From NCBI RefSeq assembly GCF_005889725.1, contig NZ_VCKX01000043.1:1-56994 (forward strand): a stretch of 56,994 nucleotides of DNA. The letters are read 5' to 3'. Source of the stretch: Nonomuraea zeae. GTDB taxonomy: Bacteria > Actinomycetota > Actinomycetes > Streptosporangiales > Streptosporangiaceae. The translations under genes were made by a program, and so were the position numbers. Positions 33,849 to 42,138 of this stretch are shown piece by piece (positions within the stretch are counted from its first letter, which is position 1; every line of letters starts with the position of its first letter). Below the pieces are notes generated by a model. The model was not told the DNA's origin. It saw only the letters and a program-made list of their open reading frames with translations, and did not search any database.

Positions 33849-34829
33849 TCAACCGACCGGGGTCAGGCGGGCCAGGCCGGCTACGCGGTCTATGTAGGCG
33901 GTCGGGAGTGCGTACAGGATGCTCGCCATCTCCTGGTCGTGGATCACCGGCAGGGCGGCCAGCGCGTCGGAGGCCAGGCCACGGCAGTACTCGATCGTGT
34001 TGTCCACCATCTTGCTCGCCCGCAGCCTGCGCAGGACCTCCGCCACCTGCTCGTCGCTCATGCCCCGGCCCAGCAGGTCGTGGATGCCGGCGTCGGCGAG
34101 CAGCACGGGCAGGCTGTAGACGCCCTGCCGCAGGTCGTTGCCCGCGGGCTTGCCGAGCTGCGCGCTGGAGGCGGTCAGGTCGAGCAGGTCGTCGAGCACC
34201 TGGAAGATCAGCCCGAACTTCTCCCCGTACGCCGCCATCCGCGCCCGCTCCTCGGCCGGGGCCCGCGCGCAGAGCGCCGCCACCAGGCACCCGGCCCTGA
34301 ACAGCGCGGCCGTCTTGCCGGTGATGGACCTGACCGCGCTCTCGGGGGTGCGAGCGGTGTCGTACAGGTCGGTCGTCTCCAGGTACTGCCCCTCCGCCAG
34401 CTCGACGACGGTGGCGGCCAGCACCTCCGCGACCGGCCTGGAGACGGCGGTGATGGCCGCCAGCCCGGCTCTGGCCAGCATGAAGTCGCCGATCACCAGC
34501 GCCTTCCCGTCGCCGAGCTCGGCGTTGAGCGTCCTGGTGCCGCGGCGCTCACTGGCCTGGTCCATGAGGTCGTCGTGCACGAGCGAGCCGGCGTGGATGA
34601 GCTCGACGCAGGCGGCGGCGGTGATCACCCGGCGGTCGGGCGTCTTGCCGAGCGCGAGTGCGGTGGCCAGCGTCATGGCCGGCCGCAGCCGCTTGCCCCC
34701 GGCCGTGACGATGCGCTCGGCGCCGGCGTTGATCCCCGGCAGCGCGGACGAGCCGCTCAGGCGGCGGATCCTGGCTTCGACCCGCAGCAGTCCTTGCTCG
34801 ACGGCCGGGTTGCGCATGAGTTGATCCAT
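33849..34829 (-). CDS. Polyprenyl diphosphate synthase
   Basis: A 326-residue all-trans prenyltransferase. The first aspartate-rich motif is DDLMD (86-90) in GSLVHDDLMDQASERRGTRT, the second is DDLLD (212-216) in FGLIFQVLDDLLDLTAS, and GGKRLRPAM (44-52) binds isopentenyl diphosphate. Small residues before the first motif fit a long-chain product such as the menaquinone side chain or a carrier-lipid precursor. The ATG at 34829, preceded by GGGA, was preferred to a GTG at 34862. It is divergent from a flavoprotein gene. No other isoprenoid genes are adjacent. Confidence 0.92.
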   Translation of the reverse strand: MDQLMRNPAVEQGLLRVEARIRRLSGSSALPGINAGAERIVTAGGKRLRPAMTLATALALGKTPDRRVITAAACVELIHAGSLVHDDLMDQASERRGTRTLNAELGDGKALVIGDFMLARAGLAAITAVSRPVAEVLAATVVELAEGQYLETTDLYDTARTPESAVRSITGKTAALFRAGCLVAALCARAPAEERARMAAYGEKFGLIFQVLDDLLDLTASSAQLGKPAGNDLRQGVYSLPVLLADAGIHDLLGRGMSDEQVAEVLRRLRASKMVDNTIEYCRGLASDALAALPVIHDQEMASILYALPTAYIDRVAGLARLTPVG

Positions 34830-34864
34830 GATTCCCAGCCTGCGGCCAGAGCGCTGTGCCACGG

Positions 34865-34967
34865 CTGAGAAACCCTGTGCCGCACCTGAGAAACCCTGAG
34901 GCCCTTCTCAGCCGCGCGGCCGAAGCCGTCCCCTGCCGTCCCCTGCCGTCCCCTGCCGTCCCTGCCG
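34865..34967. repeat. Two short tandem repeats in a divergent promoter region
   Basis: CTGAGAAACCCTG occurs at 34865-34877 and 34886-34898, and CCGTCCCCTG repeats about four times at 34926-34967. They lie between the divergent polyprenyl synthase and flavoprotein genes, where they could affect promoter spacing. Confidence 0.75.
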
Positions 34968-35048
34968 CGCGGGCGTGCGGCGGCGCCTGGCATGCTGGGC
35001 GATCAGCGCGGGCCGCCGCCTGGCCCGCGAACCTGAGGGAGCCGTCGC

Positions 35049-35588
35049 GTGACCGCATCGCCGGGCAGGATCCTCTATCTCGTCGTGTGCGCGGCCGGGC
35101 CGGCCGCGCAGGCCGGTCGCCTCGTCGCCATGGCGCAGGAGGAGGGCTGGGCCGTCCAGATCGTCGCCACGCCGTCCGCGCTCGCCTTCATCGACGTGGC
35201 GTCGCTGGAGAGCCAGACCGGCCGGCCCGTACGCAGCCAGTACCGCAAGCCGTCCGAGCCGCGCCCGCCCAGGGCCGATGCGATCATCGTGGCGCCCGCC
35301 ACCTACAACACGATCAACAAGTTCGCGGCGGGCATCGCCGACACCTACCCGCTCGGCGTCCTGGCCGAAGCCCCGGGGCTGGGCATTCCCGTCGTCGTGC
35401 TGCCCTTCGTCAACAGCGCCCTGGCCGCTCGCGCGCCCTTCCTGCGCAGCGTCGAAGGGCTGCGGTCGGAGGGGGTGCGGGTGCTGTTCGGGCCGGGGGA
35501 GTTCGAGCCGCACCCGCCGAGCGACGGTGCTGACCACTTCGATGACTTCCCCTGGCGACGCGCGCTGACGGTGCTCGCGGGCAAGTAA
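35049..35588 (+). CDS. HFCD-family flavoprotein (decarboxylase-like)
   Basis: A 179-residue flavoprotein starting at a GTG with GAGGGAG seven bases upstream. ILYLVVCAAGPAAQAGRLVA is the N-terminal Rossmann strand-loop, and ADAIIVAPATYNTINKFAAG is the flavin-binding/active-site segment of the phosphopantothenoylcysteine decarboxylase, EpiD and UbiX group. It is shorter than CoaBC and lacks the ligase half, so it is a stand-alone member whose substrate is not predictable. The polyprenyl synthase is divergent, and a prenylated-flavin link can only be guessed. Confidence 0.85.
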   Translation: MTASPGRILYLVVCAAGPAAQAGRLVAMAQEEGWAVQIVATPSALAFIDVASLESQTGRPVRSQYRKPSEPRPPRADAIIVAPATYNTINKFAAGIADTYPLGVLAEAPGLGIPVVVLPFVNSALAARAPFLRSVEGLRSEGVRVLFGPGEFEPHPPSDGADHFDDFPWRRALTVLAGK

Positions 35589-35702
35589 GAGTCCGCGGCC
35601 GGGCTCAGGAACGCCAGTCACCACGGCTTCTCCTCAGCCGATGCCGCTAAGTAGGACTGCTGCTTACTTGGATGCCGTCTTACCTTGCGGGGCGTCGAAT
35701 TT

Positions 35703-35713
35703 GTGTCTGACAC
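35703..35713. promoter_or_regulatory. Palindrome upstream of the serine hydrolase gene
   Basis: GTGTCTGACAC is an 11-base perfect palindrome 48 bases before the hydrolase start. A looser AAGTA/TACTT pair lies about 50 bases further upstream. Either could be an operator. Confidence 0.3.
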
Positions 35714-35761
35714 CGTGTGAGGCGATATGCCAAGATGTCCCGACTTTCTGGAGGAGACATC

Positions 35762-36712
35762 GTGACCATGGCTGAGCGCGTCGAGGACGTCCTGCGCGGC
35801 GGCAAGGCGCCGAACCTGCACGGGCTCGTGGTGCTGCGGGGCGGGGAGGTCGTCATCGAACGGTACGGGGCCGGGCGGGACCACCGGCTCAACGTGCCGC
35901 TGGGGCATGTCGAGTTCGACCGGGACACGCTGCACGACCTGCGTTCCGTCACCAAGAGCGTCGTGGGGCTGCTGTACGGCATCGCGCTGCGGGACGGGCT
36001 GGTGCCGTCGCCGGGTGAGGGGTTGATGCGGCAGTTCCCGGAATATCCGGATCTGGTGGAGGATCCGGCGCGGGCGCATCTGACCGTCGGGCACGCGCTG
36101 ACCATGACGCTCGGGCTCGACTGGAACGAGGACCTGCCGTACACGGACCCGGCCAACGGTGAGATCGCGATGGAGCTGGCGCCCGACCGGTACCGGTATG
36201 TACTGGAGCGGCCCGTCGTCGAGGAGGCGGGCAAGCGGTGGCGCTACTGCGGCGGGGCCACGGCGCTGATCGGCGGGATCATCGCGCGCGGAGCCGGCCG
36301 TCCGCTCGCGGACTATGCCGCCGACGTGCTCTTCGAGCCTCTGGGGATCCGCGAGTTCGAGTGGGTCAAGGGAGATGACGGGGTGGAGGCGGCCGCGTCG
36401 GGGCTGCGGTTGCGGCCGGTCGACCTGGCCGCCGTCGGCCGGCTGGTGCTCGACGGCGGCCGGGACGTCGTGCCCGGTGAATGGCTCGGGGAGATGCTGC
36501 GGCCCCATGTGGTGATCGACGGCGACTTCCGCTACGGCTACCAGTGGTACGTCAGCACCGGGGAGCGCCACTGGGTCGAGTGCATCGGCAACGGCGGGCA
36601 GCGGCTGCTCGTGGTGCCTGGCGAGGACCTGGTCGTGGCGGTGACGGCCGGCGAGTACGACAGCGGCCAGGACAGCGCCGTCGCCGTGCTCGACGCGGTC
36701 CTCGGCAGGTAG
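35762..36712 (+). CDS. Serine hydrolase, beta-lactamase/penicillin-binding fold
   Basis: A 316-residue enzyme from a GTG with GGAGGAG five bases upstream. The SxxK motif is RSVTKSVVGLLYG (Ser62, Lys65), the second motif is probably WRYCGGATAL (YxG/N form), and IGNGGQRLLVVPGEDLVVAV is the third. No signal peptide is visible, so it is likely cytoplasmic, like esterase EstB-type or aminohydrolase members. Possible substrates are esters, amides or D-amino-acid peptides. No resistance role can be inferred. Confidence 0.88.
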   Translation: MTMAERVEDVLRGGKAPNLHGLVVLRGGEVVIERYGAGRDHRLNVPLGHVEFDRDTLHDLRSVTKSVVGLLYGIALRDGLVPSPGEGLMRQFPEYPDLVEDPARAHLTVGHALTMTLGLDWNEDLPYTDPANGEIAMELAPDRYRYVLERPVVEEAGKRWRYCGGATALIGGIIARGAGRPLADYAADVLFEPLGIREFEWVKGDDGVEAAASGLRLRPVDLAAVGRLVLDGGRDVVPGEWLGEMLRPHVVIDGDFRYGYQWYVSTGERHWVECIGNGGQRLLVVPGEDLVVAVTAGEYDSGQDSAVAVLDAVLGR

Positions 36713-36790
36713 CGGGCCTCAGGAGGACGCCCGCAGGCGAGCCGAGGGGGTCCGGGGCCCAGCGGGATCCACGGCTCGTGGCTGCGGCGG

Positions 36791-37747
36791 TCAGGGGGTC
36801 AGGAGGATCCGGCCCGTGGCCGCGCGGCTCTCCAGCAGGCGATGGGCCTCGGCGGCCTGCTCCAGGGGCAGCGTCCTGTCGATGTAGGCGTCGCTCCGGC
36901 CGGAGGCGAGCCTGGCCAGCATCTCCGGATAGTGCGTGCCGAAGACCTGCCCCGCCCAGCCCGGACCGCTGCACCCGATCAGCGTCACCCCGCGTTCCAT
37001 GAGGTCGGCGGCGGTGACGGCGGCCGGCTCGCCGCTCAGCATCCCGTAGTAGAGCAGGCGGCCCGAGCCGGGGGTGAGGTGGTCGAGCACGCGCCTGGCC
37101 GACGTGCCGCCGATGGACTCGAAGGCGGCGTCCACGTCGCCGGGCAGCTTGTCCTGCCAGCCTGGGGCGCCGTGGTCGAGCACCAGGTCCGCGCCCAGGG
37201 CGGCGGCACGCTCCCGCTTGGCGGGCGAGCCCGCCGTGGCGATCACCCGGGCCGCGCCGAACTCCTTGGCGTGCCGCACCAGGTAGGTCCCGACCGAGCT
37301 GGTGCCCGCCTCCACGAGGACGGTCTCGCCGCCGTCGAGGCGCGCCCGGTGGAGCAGGCCGAGGGCGATCGCGCCGGGCGCCGCCACGGCCAGCGCCGCC
37401 GCCGGGGTCACTCCGTCCGGCACTGGGCAGGTCATGGCGGCGGGCATGGCCACGTACTCGGCGTAGGCGCCGAGGCCGCCGGTCACTCCCACCCGGGCGC
37501 TGCCGAGCAGCGTCTCGTCGACTCCCTCACCCACCTCCACGACCTCGCCGGCCGCCTCCGCGCCGAGCACGGCGGGCAGCGGCAGCGGGAACGGCAGCGT
37601 CCCCGCCCTGATCTGCGTCTCGGCGAAGCCGACGCCCACGGCCTGGGCGCGGATGAGGATCTGGCCCGCGGCCGGGCGGGGCCGGGGCAGATCCGCCGGC
37701 TCCAGCTTCTCGGGGCCGCCCTTCTCCGTCAGGACGATCGCGCGCAT
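36791..37747 (-). CDS. Zinc-free quinone oxidoreductase-like dehydrogenase (MDR family)
   Basis: A 318-residue medium-chain dehydrogenase. MRAIVLTEKGGPEKLEPADL is the usual N-terminus, PAVLGAEAAGEVVEVGEGVD the core, and VLVEAGTSSVGTYLVRHAKE the NADP-binding loop. No catalytic zinc ligands are seen, so it groups with quinone oxidoreductases or crotonyl-CoA-type reductases without zinc. GAAGGAGAAGAG precedes the ATG at 37747. The divergent TetR gene and twin operator between them indicate direct repression, probably relieved by an electrophile or quinone. Confidence 0.9.
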   Translation of the reverse strand: MRAIVLTEKGGPEKLEPADLPRPRPAAGQILIRAQAVGVGFAETQIRAGTLPFPLPLPAVLGAEAAGEVVEVGEGVDETLLGSARVGVTGGLGAYAEYVAMPAAMTCPVPDGVTPAAALAVAAPGAIALGLLHRARLDGGETVLVEAGTSSVGTYLVRHAKEFGAARVIATAGSPAKRERAAALGADLVLDHGAPGWQDKLPGDVDAAFESIGGTSARRVLDHLTPGSGRLLYYGMLSGEPAAVTAADLMERGVTLIGCSGPGWAGQVFGTHYPEMLARLASGRSDAYIDRTLPLEQAAEAHRLLESRAATGRILLTP

Positions 37748-37766
37748 CTCTTCTCCTTCAAGTGAA

Positions 37767-37797
37767 CCAGTGGTCCAGTTAATATATGGACCACTGG
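37767..37797. promoter_or_regulatory. TetR operator with twin palindromic half-sites
   Basis: CCAGTGGTCCA (37767-37777) and TGGACCACTGG (37787-37797) form a perfect 11-base inverted repeat with a 9-base AT-rich spacer. Each arm also contains a 9-base palindrome (ACCAGTGGT or ACCACTGGT), so two dimers could bind 20 bases apart. It sits between the divergent oxidoreductase and TetR genes. Confidence 0.8.
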
Positions 37798-37827
37798 TCA
37801 AGTTTGTCCATGGGAAAGAATGTCCTG

Positions 37828-38418
37828 ATGGAACGTCGAGAGCGGGCCGACGCCGCGCGCAACAGGCAGGCGATCCTGCGGGCGGCCGAGGAGCTGCTGC
37901 GGCGGCATCCGCCCGAGCAGGTCTCCGTCGAGCGCGTCGCCAGTGCGGCGGGCGTGGGGAAGGGGACGGTGTTCCACCGGTTCGGGAGCCGTACGGGGCT
38001 CATGCTGGAGCTCATGACCGAGCGGGCGCGGGAGCTGGAGCAGGCCGTGACCGAGGGGCCGCCGCCGCTCGGCCCCGGCGCCGGCCCGGCCGAGCGGCTG
38101 GTGGCGTTCTTCGCGGCGGTGGCGGCGCTGGCGGCGCGCAACGGGAACCTCATGGCGGCGCACGAGCACGCGATGGTCACCAGGAAGTCCGCCGCCGAGC
38201 AGCCCAGGGAGGCCAATCCGATCTACCTGTTCTGGCACCGGCACGTGTCGGAGCTGATCGCGGAGAGGCGGCCCGACGTGGATGCCGGGCAGATCGCGCA
38301 CATGCTGCTCGGCACGCTGCACATGGAGCCGGTCGCGAGCCAGTTGCGGGCCGGGCAGTACGAGGGGCTGGCGGCCAGCTTCGCCGCGATCGTCAGGGGG
38401 CTGATGGGGGAGGAGTGA
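37828..38418 (+). CDS. TetR family transcriptional regulator
   Basis: A 196-residue repressor from the ATG at 37828, chosen because GGGAAAG lies nine bases upstream while the earlier in-frame ATGs fall in or beside the operator. The helix-turn-helix reads ILRAAEELLRRHPPEQVSVE then VASAAGVGKGTVFHRFGSRT. The C-terminal domain is of ordinary length. It should repress the divergent quinone oxidoreductase gene and itself through the 37767-37797 site. Confidence 0.92.
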   Translation: MERRERADAARNRQAILRAAEELLRRHPPEQVSVERVASAAGVGKGTVFHRFGSRTGLMLELMTERARELEQAVTEGPPPLGPGAGPAERLVAFFAAVAALAARNGNLMAAHEHAMVTRKSAAEQPREANPIYLFWHRHVSELIAERRPDVDAGQIAHMLLGTLHMEPVASQLRAGQYEGLAASFAAIVRGLMGEE

Positions 38419-38476
38419 TCTCGGCCCCTTGTTCGCCTGCCGGACGCTCGCCCGTGCGGGTGGAAGGTCGCCGGGG

Positions 38477-38524
38477 GTTCAAAGCGGGAGGTGGCAGGAG
38501 GTTCAGAGCGGGAGGTGGGCGACT
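38477..38524 (-). repeat. 24-base duplication across the LysR stop codon
   Basis: GTTCAAAGCGGGAGGTGGCAGGAG (38477) is repeated as GTTCAGAGCGGGAGGTGGGCGACT (38501). The second copy holds the TGA stop of the LysR gene (TCA at 38503-38505); the first preserves it as a TTTGAA-type echo downstream. Confidence 0.75.
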
Positions 38525-39372
38525 GCCGCGTGGAAGGCGGCGACGGCCGCTCTGATCGCCGGGTGCTCCCCGTTCCCCCTTCTGAACGCCGCCAGCGTGC
38601 GGCGGCTCAGCGGCAGCCGGGTGAGCGCGACCCCGCCGGGCGGGGAGATCGCCGCCAGCCGGGGCACGATCGCGATGCCCTGGCCGGCCGCGACGAAGGC
38701 CAGCACGGTGTCGAAGTCGTCGATGTGGTGCCGCACGATCGGCTCGAACCCGGCCGCCTGGCAGGCCCTGATCGCCATGGTGTGGCAGAGGGTGCCGGGC
38801 TTGTTGGTGATCCACGAGTCGGCGTGGGCCGCGGCGATCGAGGGCCGGTCGGTCAGGTACATCGGCTCGCTGAAGAGCGCCTCCGCCTCGATGGCCGCGT
38901 CCGTGACGGGCGGCACGAAGTCGTACTCGTGGACGAGCGCCACGTCCAGCTCACCCGCGCGCAGGGCGGCCGAGACGTCGGCGGGGTCGATCTCGGAGAC
39001 CATCGGCTCCAGCCCCGGGTGCGCGCCGGTCAGCCGGGCGAGGGCGGGCGGCAGCAGCACGCGGGCCGCCGTCGGGAACGCGCCGATCCGCAGCGGCCCG
39101 GAAGGCCCGCCCCGCGCGGCGGCCAGCGCGGCCGAGGCGCGTTCGAGCTGCTCCAGCACGGCCTGCGCGTGCTCCACCAGCACATGCCCGGCCGACGTCA
39201 AGGTCACCGTGCGGCCGGTACGCTCCAGCAACTGCACGCCCGCCTCCCGCTCCAGGGCGCTGAGCTGCTGCGAGACCGCGGACGGCGTGAACGTCACCGC
39301 CTCCGCCACCGCGGCGATCGTGCCGCGCCTGGCCAGCTCGCGGAGGAGGTGGAGCTTGCGTGGATCCAGCAT
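38503..39372 (-). CDS. LysR family transcriptional regulator
   Basis: A 289-residue regulator with an N-terminal helix-turn-helix: LDPRKLHLLRELARRGTIAA, then [20 protein letters not shown]. The effector domain includes GPLRIGAFPTAARVLLPPAL and LDVALVHEYDFVPPV. It is divergent from a DapA-like aldolase gene, its likely target. A perfect 13-base palindrome overlaps its own start codon, which suggests strong autorepression. The 3' end carries a stop-codon duplication. Confidence 0.92.
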   Translation of the reverse strand: MLDPRKLHLLRELARRGTIAAVAEAVTFTPSAVSQQLSALEREAGVQLLERTGRTVTLTSAGHVLVEHAQAVLEQLERASAALAAARGGPSGPLRIGAFPTAARVLLPPALARLTGAHPGLEPMVSEIDPADVSAALRAGELDVALVHEYDFVPPVTDAAIEAEALFSEPMYLTDRPSIAAAHADSWITNKPGTLCHTMAIRACQAAGFEPIVRHHIDDFDTVLAFVAAGQGIAIVPRLAAISPPGGVALTRLPLSRRTLAAFRRGNGEHPAIRAAVAAFHAAVAHLPL

Positions 39373-39384
39373 AAGCTGAGCTTA
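39372..39384. promoter_or_regulatory. Palindrome at the LysR start codon
   Basis: TAAGC-TGA-GCTTA at 39372-39384 is a perfect palindrome beginning at the first base of the LysR start codon, in the gap with the divergent DapA-like gene. It is a good candidate for the LysR autoregulatory site. Confidence 0.55.
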
Positions 39385-39443
39385 ATCTCAAACGAAGAAA
39401 TCCGCGCTGGACCTAACGGGTTGCCACAGGTCACGCTCTAAGC

Positions 39444-40310
39444 ATGCTCAGAGGAATCCACGTACCGCTGGTCACGCCCTTCACCCCGTCGGGCGAGGTG
39501 GCCGCGGACGCCATAGAAAAGCTCGCCTCCCACATGCTCGACCAGGGCGCCGCCGGCCTGGTCGCGCTGGGCACGACGGGTGAGGTGGCCGCGCTCGACC
39601 CCGAGGAGCGGGCGCGGGTGATCGAGGTCTGCGCGCGGGTCTGCGCGCAGCGGCAGGCGCTGCTGACGGTGGGCGTGACGGGGAACGACACGCGTTCGAC
39701 GGCCAGGGCGCTACGGGATCTGCCCGATGGGGTGGGGGCCGCGCTGGTGACCGTCCCCTACTTCCTGCGGCCGGGCGAGCGCGGCGTGATCGCGCACTTC
39801 GAGGCGCTGGCGGAGGAGTCGCCGGTGCCGCTGGTGATCTATCACATCCCCTACCGGACGGGGCAGGCGGTCAGCGCCGCGACGCTGCGGCGTCTGGGGG
39901 CGCATCCGAGGATCGCCGGTGTGAAGTACGCGGCCGGCGGCATCGACCAGGACGCGGTGGATCTGCTCGGGGACCTGCCCGCCGGGTTCGAGGTGCTGGG
40001 CGGCGACGACGCGTTCGTGTCGCCGTTGCTGGCGCTCGGTGCCGGGGGCGGGATCCTGGCCTCGGCGCACCTGGAGACCGCGAGCTTCGTCGAGCTGGCG
40101 GACGCCTGGCAGGCGGGGGACGCGGAGCGGGCCAGGGCGCTCGGTCACCGGCTGAACAAGCTGTCCGCGGCGCTCTTCGCCGAGCCGAACCCCACGGTGA
40201 TCAAGGGCGTGCTGCACGCCCAGGGGCTGATCCCGACCCCGGACGTGCGCCTGCCGCTGGTGCCCGCCGGCGCGGAGGCCGTGTCGAACGCCCTGGCCCA
40301 GGTCGCCTGA
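39444..40310 (+). CDS. DapA-family aldolase (dihydrodipicolinate synthase-like)
   Basis: A 288-residue class I aldolase. GLVALGTTGEVAALDPEERA is the pyruvate-carboxyl loop, VIYHIPYRTG carries the catalytic tyrosine, and IAGVKYAAGGIDQDAVDLLG has the Schiff-base lysine. DapA-family members condense pyruvate with an aldehyde or cleave sugar-acid analogues. The regulator context (divergent LysR) and the separation from lysC-asd suggest a catabolic lyase rather than the biosynthetic DapA, but either is possible. Confidence 0.9.
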   Translation: MLRGIHVPLVTPFTPSGEVAADAIEKLASHMLDQGAAGLVALGTTGEVAALDPEERARVIEVCARVCAQRQALLTVGVTGNDTRSTARALRDLPDGVGAALVTVPYFLRPGERGVIAHFEALAEESPVPLVIYHIPYRTGQAVSAATLRRLGAHPRIAGVKYAAGGIDQDAVDLLGDLPAGFEVLGGDDAFVSPLLALGAGGGILASAHLETASFVELADAWQAGDAERARALGHRLNKLSAALFAEPNPTVIKGVLHAQGLIPTPDVRLPLVPAGAEAVSNALAQVA

Positions 40311-40348
40311 CCACCGCCCGCCGCATCGAACTGCCGCGCGCGCCGGGG

Positions 40349-41494
40349 TCACAGGCTCGCCTGGTAGCGGTACATCCAGGCGAGCGACTCCTGGCTCGCG
40401 CTCTTCTTGAGGAAGATCGGCAGCATCAGGTCGCGGAGGACCCGGGCCACCGGGCCCGCGGCCTTGCCGTTGCTGATGGTCCGCGAGTACGCCACCACCC
40501 GCTCCACCCGCGGCCGCCGCTCGGCCTCGAACCGCTCGAACGCCTGCCGGTGGTCCCCGCTGTCGCGCAGGCACCTGGCCAGCACGATCGCGTCCTCGAC
40601 GGCCAGCGAGGCGCCCTGGCCCGAGCTGGGCGAGGTGGCGTGCGCCGCGTCGCCCGTGAGCAGGACCCGGCCGCGGTGCCACACGGGGACCGGCGGCAGG
40701 TCATGGACGGGCAGGGCCGGCTCGACGTCGCTGCCGGCGACGAGCCGGGCGGAGAGGTTCGCGTCGCCCTCGAACGCCTGGACCAGCACCGGCTTCCAGT
40801 CCGCCGGCACGTCGCCGAGCCGCCTGGGCAGGTTCGCGAACCACCAGGTCTCGCCCGACTCCGCCACGCTGTAGCCGAAGAACGCGCGCTTGCCGAAGAC
40901 CATGTTGTACACGCCGGGCTCACCGGTGACGCCGGCGTCCTTGACGATCCCGCCGAAGCTGTAGAGGCCGCTGTAGCGCGGCTCGGGGGCCTGCGGGTCG
41001 AGGATCTTCCTGGTGCGCGAGTGGACGCCGTCGCACGCGATCAGCAGGTCGCCGCTCGCCTGCGTGCCGTCCTCGAATGTGGCGACCACCTCCGTGCCCC
41101 GGTCGTCGTAGGAGACCAGGCGCTTGCCGTACGAGATCGGGATCCCGCGCTGGGCGGCCTCGTCGCGGATGGTCCGGTAGAGGTCGGAGCGCAGGACGGT
41201 GTGGCTCACGGTGCCGTCGTCCAGGCGCAGGCCGTTGGCCACCTCCCCGAGCCGCTTGCCGGAGCCGCTCCACATGACCATCCGCGGGGTGGGGATGGCG
41301 GAGGCGAGCACCTTGCGGTGCGCGCCGAGCACGCGGAGGGTGGCCAGGCCGTTCGAGGCGAGGTTCAGGAACGAGCCGACGTCCTCCGCCCCCTGGCCGT
41401 ACGCCTCGAAGATCTCGGTGTCGATGCCCACCTCGCGCAGGGCCATCGCGGTGACGGGGCCACCGATGCCGCACCCTATGATCAGAGCTTTCAT
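40349..41494 (-). CDS. FAD-dependent monooxygenase (PHBH/TetX-like)
   Basis: A 381-residue aromatic hydroxylase-type flavoprotein. LIIGCGIGGPVTAMALREVG is the FAD-binding GxGxxG, LLIACDGVHSRTR the DG motif and VLLTGDAAHATSPSSGQGAS the GD motif. It hydroxylates an aromatic or polyketide-like substrate with NAD(P)H and oxygen. The ATG at 41494 was chosen because longer frames run through the operator and the divergent MarR gene. A perfect palindrome lies 11 bases upstream, so it is almost certainly under MarR control. Relatives include drug-inactivating enzymes, so a detoxification role is possible. Confidence 0.92.
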   Translation of the reverse strand: MKALIIGCGIGGPVTAMALREVGIDTEIFEAYGQGAEDVGSFLNLASNGLATLRVLGAHRKVLASAIPTPRMVMWSGSGKRLGEVANGLRLDDGTVSHTVLRSDLYRTIRDEAAQRGIPISYGKRLVSYDDRGTEVVATFEDGTQASGDLLIACDGVHSRTRKILDPQAPEPRYSGLYSFGGIVKDAGVTGEPGVYNMVFGKRAFFGYSVAESGETWWFANLPRRLGDVPADWKPVLVQAFEGDANLSARLVAGSDVEPALPVHDLPPVPVWHRGRVLLTGDAAHATSPSSGQGASLAVEDAIVLARCLRDSGDHRQAFERFEAERRPRVERVVAYSRTISNGKAAGPVARVLRDLMLPIFLKKSASQESLAWMYRYQASL

Positions 41495-41504
41495 GGTGGT
41501 AACC

Positions 41505-41524
41505 TTTCGTTCGGTCGAACGAAA
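41505..41524. promoter_or_regulatory. MarR operator, perfect 20-base palindrome
   Basis: TTTCGTTCG (41505-41513) and CGAACGAAA (41516-41524) are perfectly complementary around GT. The site lies 11 bases from the monooxygenase start and 21 bases from the MarR start. Confidence 0.85.
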
Positions 41525-41545
41525 TATATGGCGACGGGAGCGGCG

Positions 41546-42025
41546 ATGTCCAGAGATATTTCGGAGCACCGAAAGAATTTGCTGGAGGCGCTCGGCGTGG
41601 CGGGCAGGGAGAACAGCAACGCCGCCGTGATGTACCACAGCGCCATGGGCGAGCGGCTGGGGCTGGGCATGACCGAGGAGAAGACCCTCGACCTGCTGCA
41701 ACGCCTCGGGCCGCTGACCGCGGGGGAGATCGGGCAGCACGCGGGGCTGGCGCCCGCGACGGTCAGCGGGCTGATCGACCGGCTGGAGGCCAAGTGGCTG
41801 GTGCGCCGGGTGCGCGACGCCAAGGACCGGCGCCGGGTCATCGTCGAGATCAACCACGAGCGGCTGGCCGGGTTCGCCGAGCTGTTCGAGCCGTTCGTGG
41901 CGGCGCTGTCCGGGCTGTACGAGCGCTACACCGACGACGAGCTGGAGCTGGTCCTCGACTTCATCACCCGGGCCACCGCGCTGCAGCGGGAGGCCACCGA
42001 GGCACTGGTGGCACAGGCACCCTGA
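41546..42025 (+). CDS. MarR family transcriptional regulator
   Basis: A 159-residue winged-helix protein. LLQRLGPLTAGEIGQHAGLA and PATVSGLIDRLEAKWLVRRV are the recognition region, followed by the wing DAKDRRRVIVEINHER. Flanking helices form the dimer interface. It should repress the divergent FAD monooxygenase and itself through the 20-base palindrome, with release by an aromatic ligand as is usual for the family. The start at 41546 matches family length. Confidence 0.93.
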   Translation: MSRDISEHRKNLLEALGVAGRENSNAAVMYHSAMGERLGLGMTEEKTLDLLQRLGPLTAGEIGQHAGLAPATVSGLIDRLEAKWLVRRVRDAKDRRRVIVEINHERLAGFAELFEPFVAALSGLYERYTDDELELVLDFITRATALQREATEALVAQAP

Positions 42026-42104
42026 CGCCCTGGCGCTCTGGCGCCGAGACGCCCAGCCGCCGAGACGCCCAGCCGCCCAGCCGCCGAGAGGCCCTGACGC
42101 CCTG
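42021..42104 (+). repeat. Repeat array after the MarR gene including its stop codon
   Basis: CCCTGACGCCCTG, which holds the MarR stop TGA, occurs at 42021-42033 and again at 42092-42104. Between them CCGAGACGCCCAG-type units repeat two to three times. Confidence 0.7.
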
Positions 42105-42138
42105 AGGCCGCCTGGTCGACCGGCTCAGGACGCCGGCG

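Noticed and set aside
39444..40310. Biosynthetic dapA belonging to the lysC-asd pathway
   Set aside because: It lies far away, divergent from a LysR gene; assigned only to the DapA family without a pathway.
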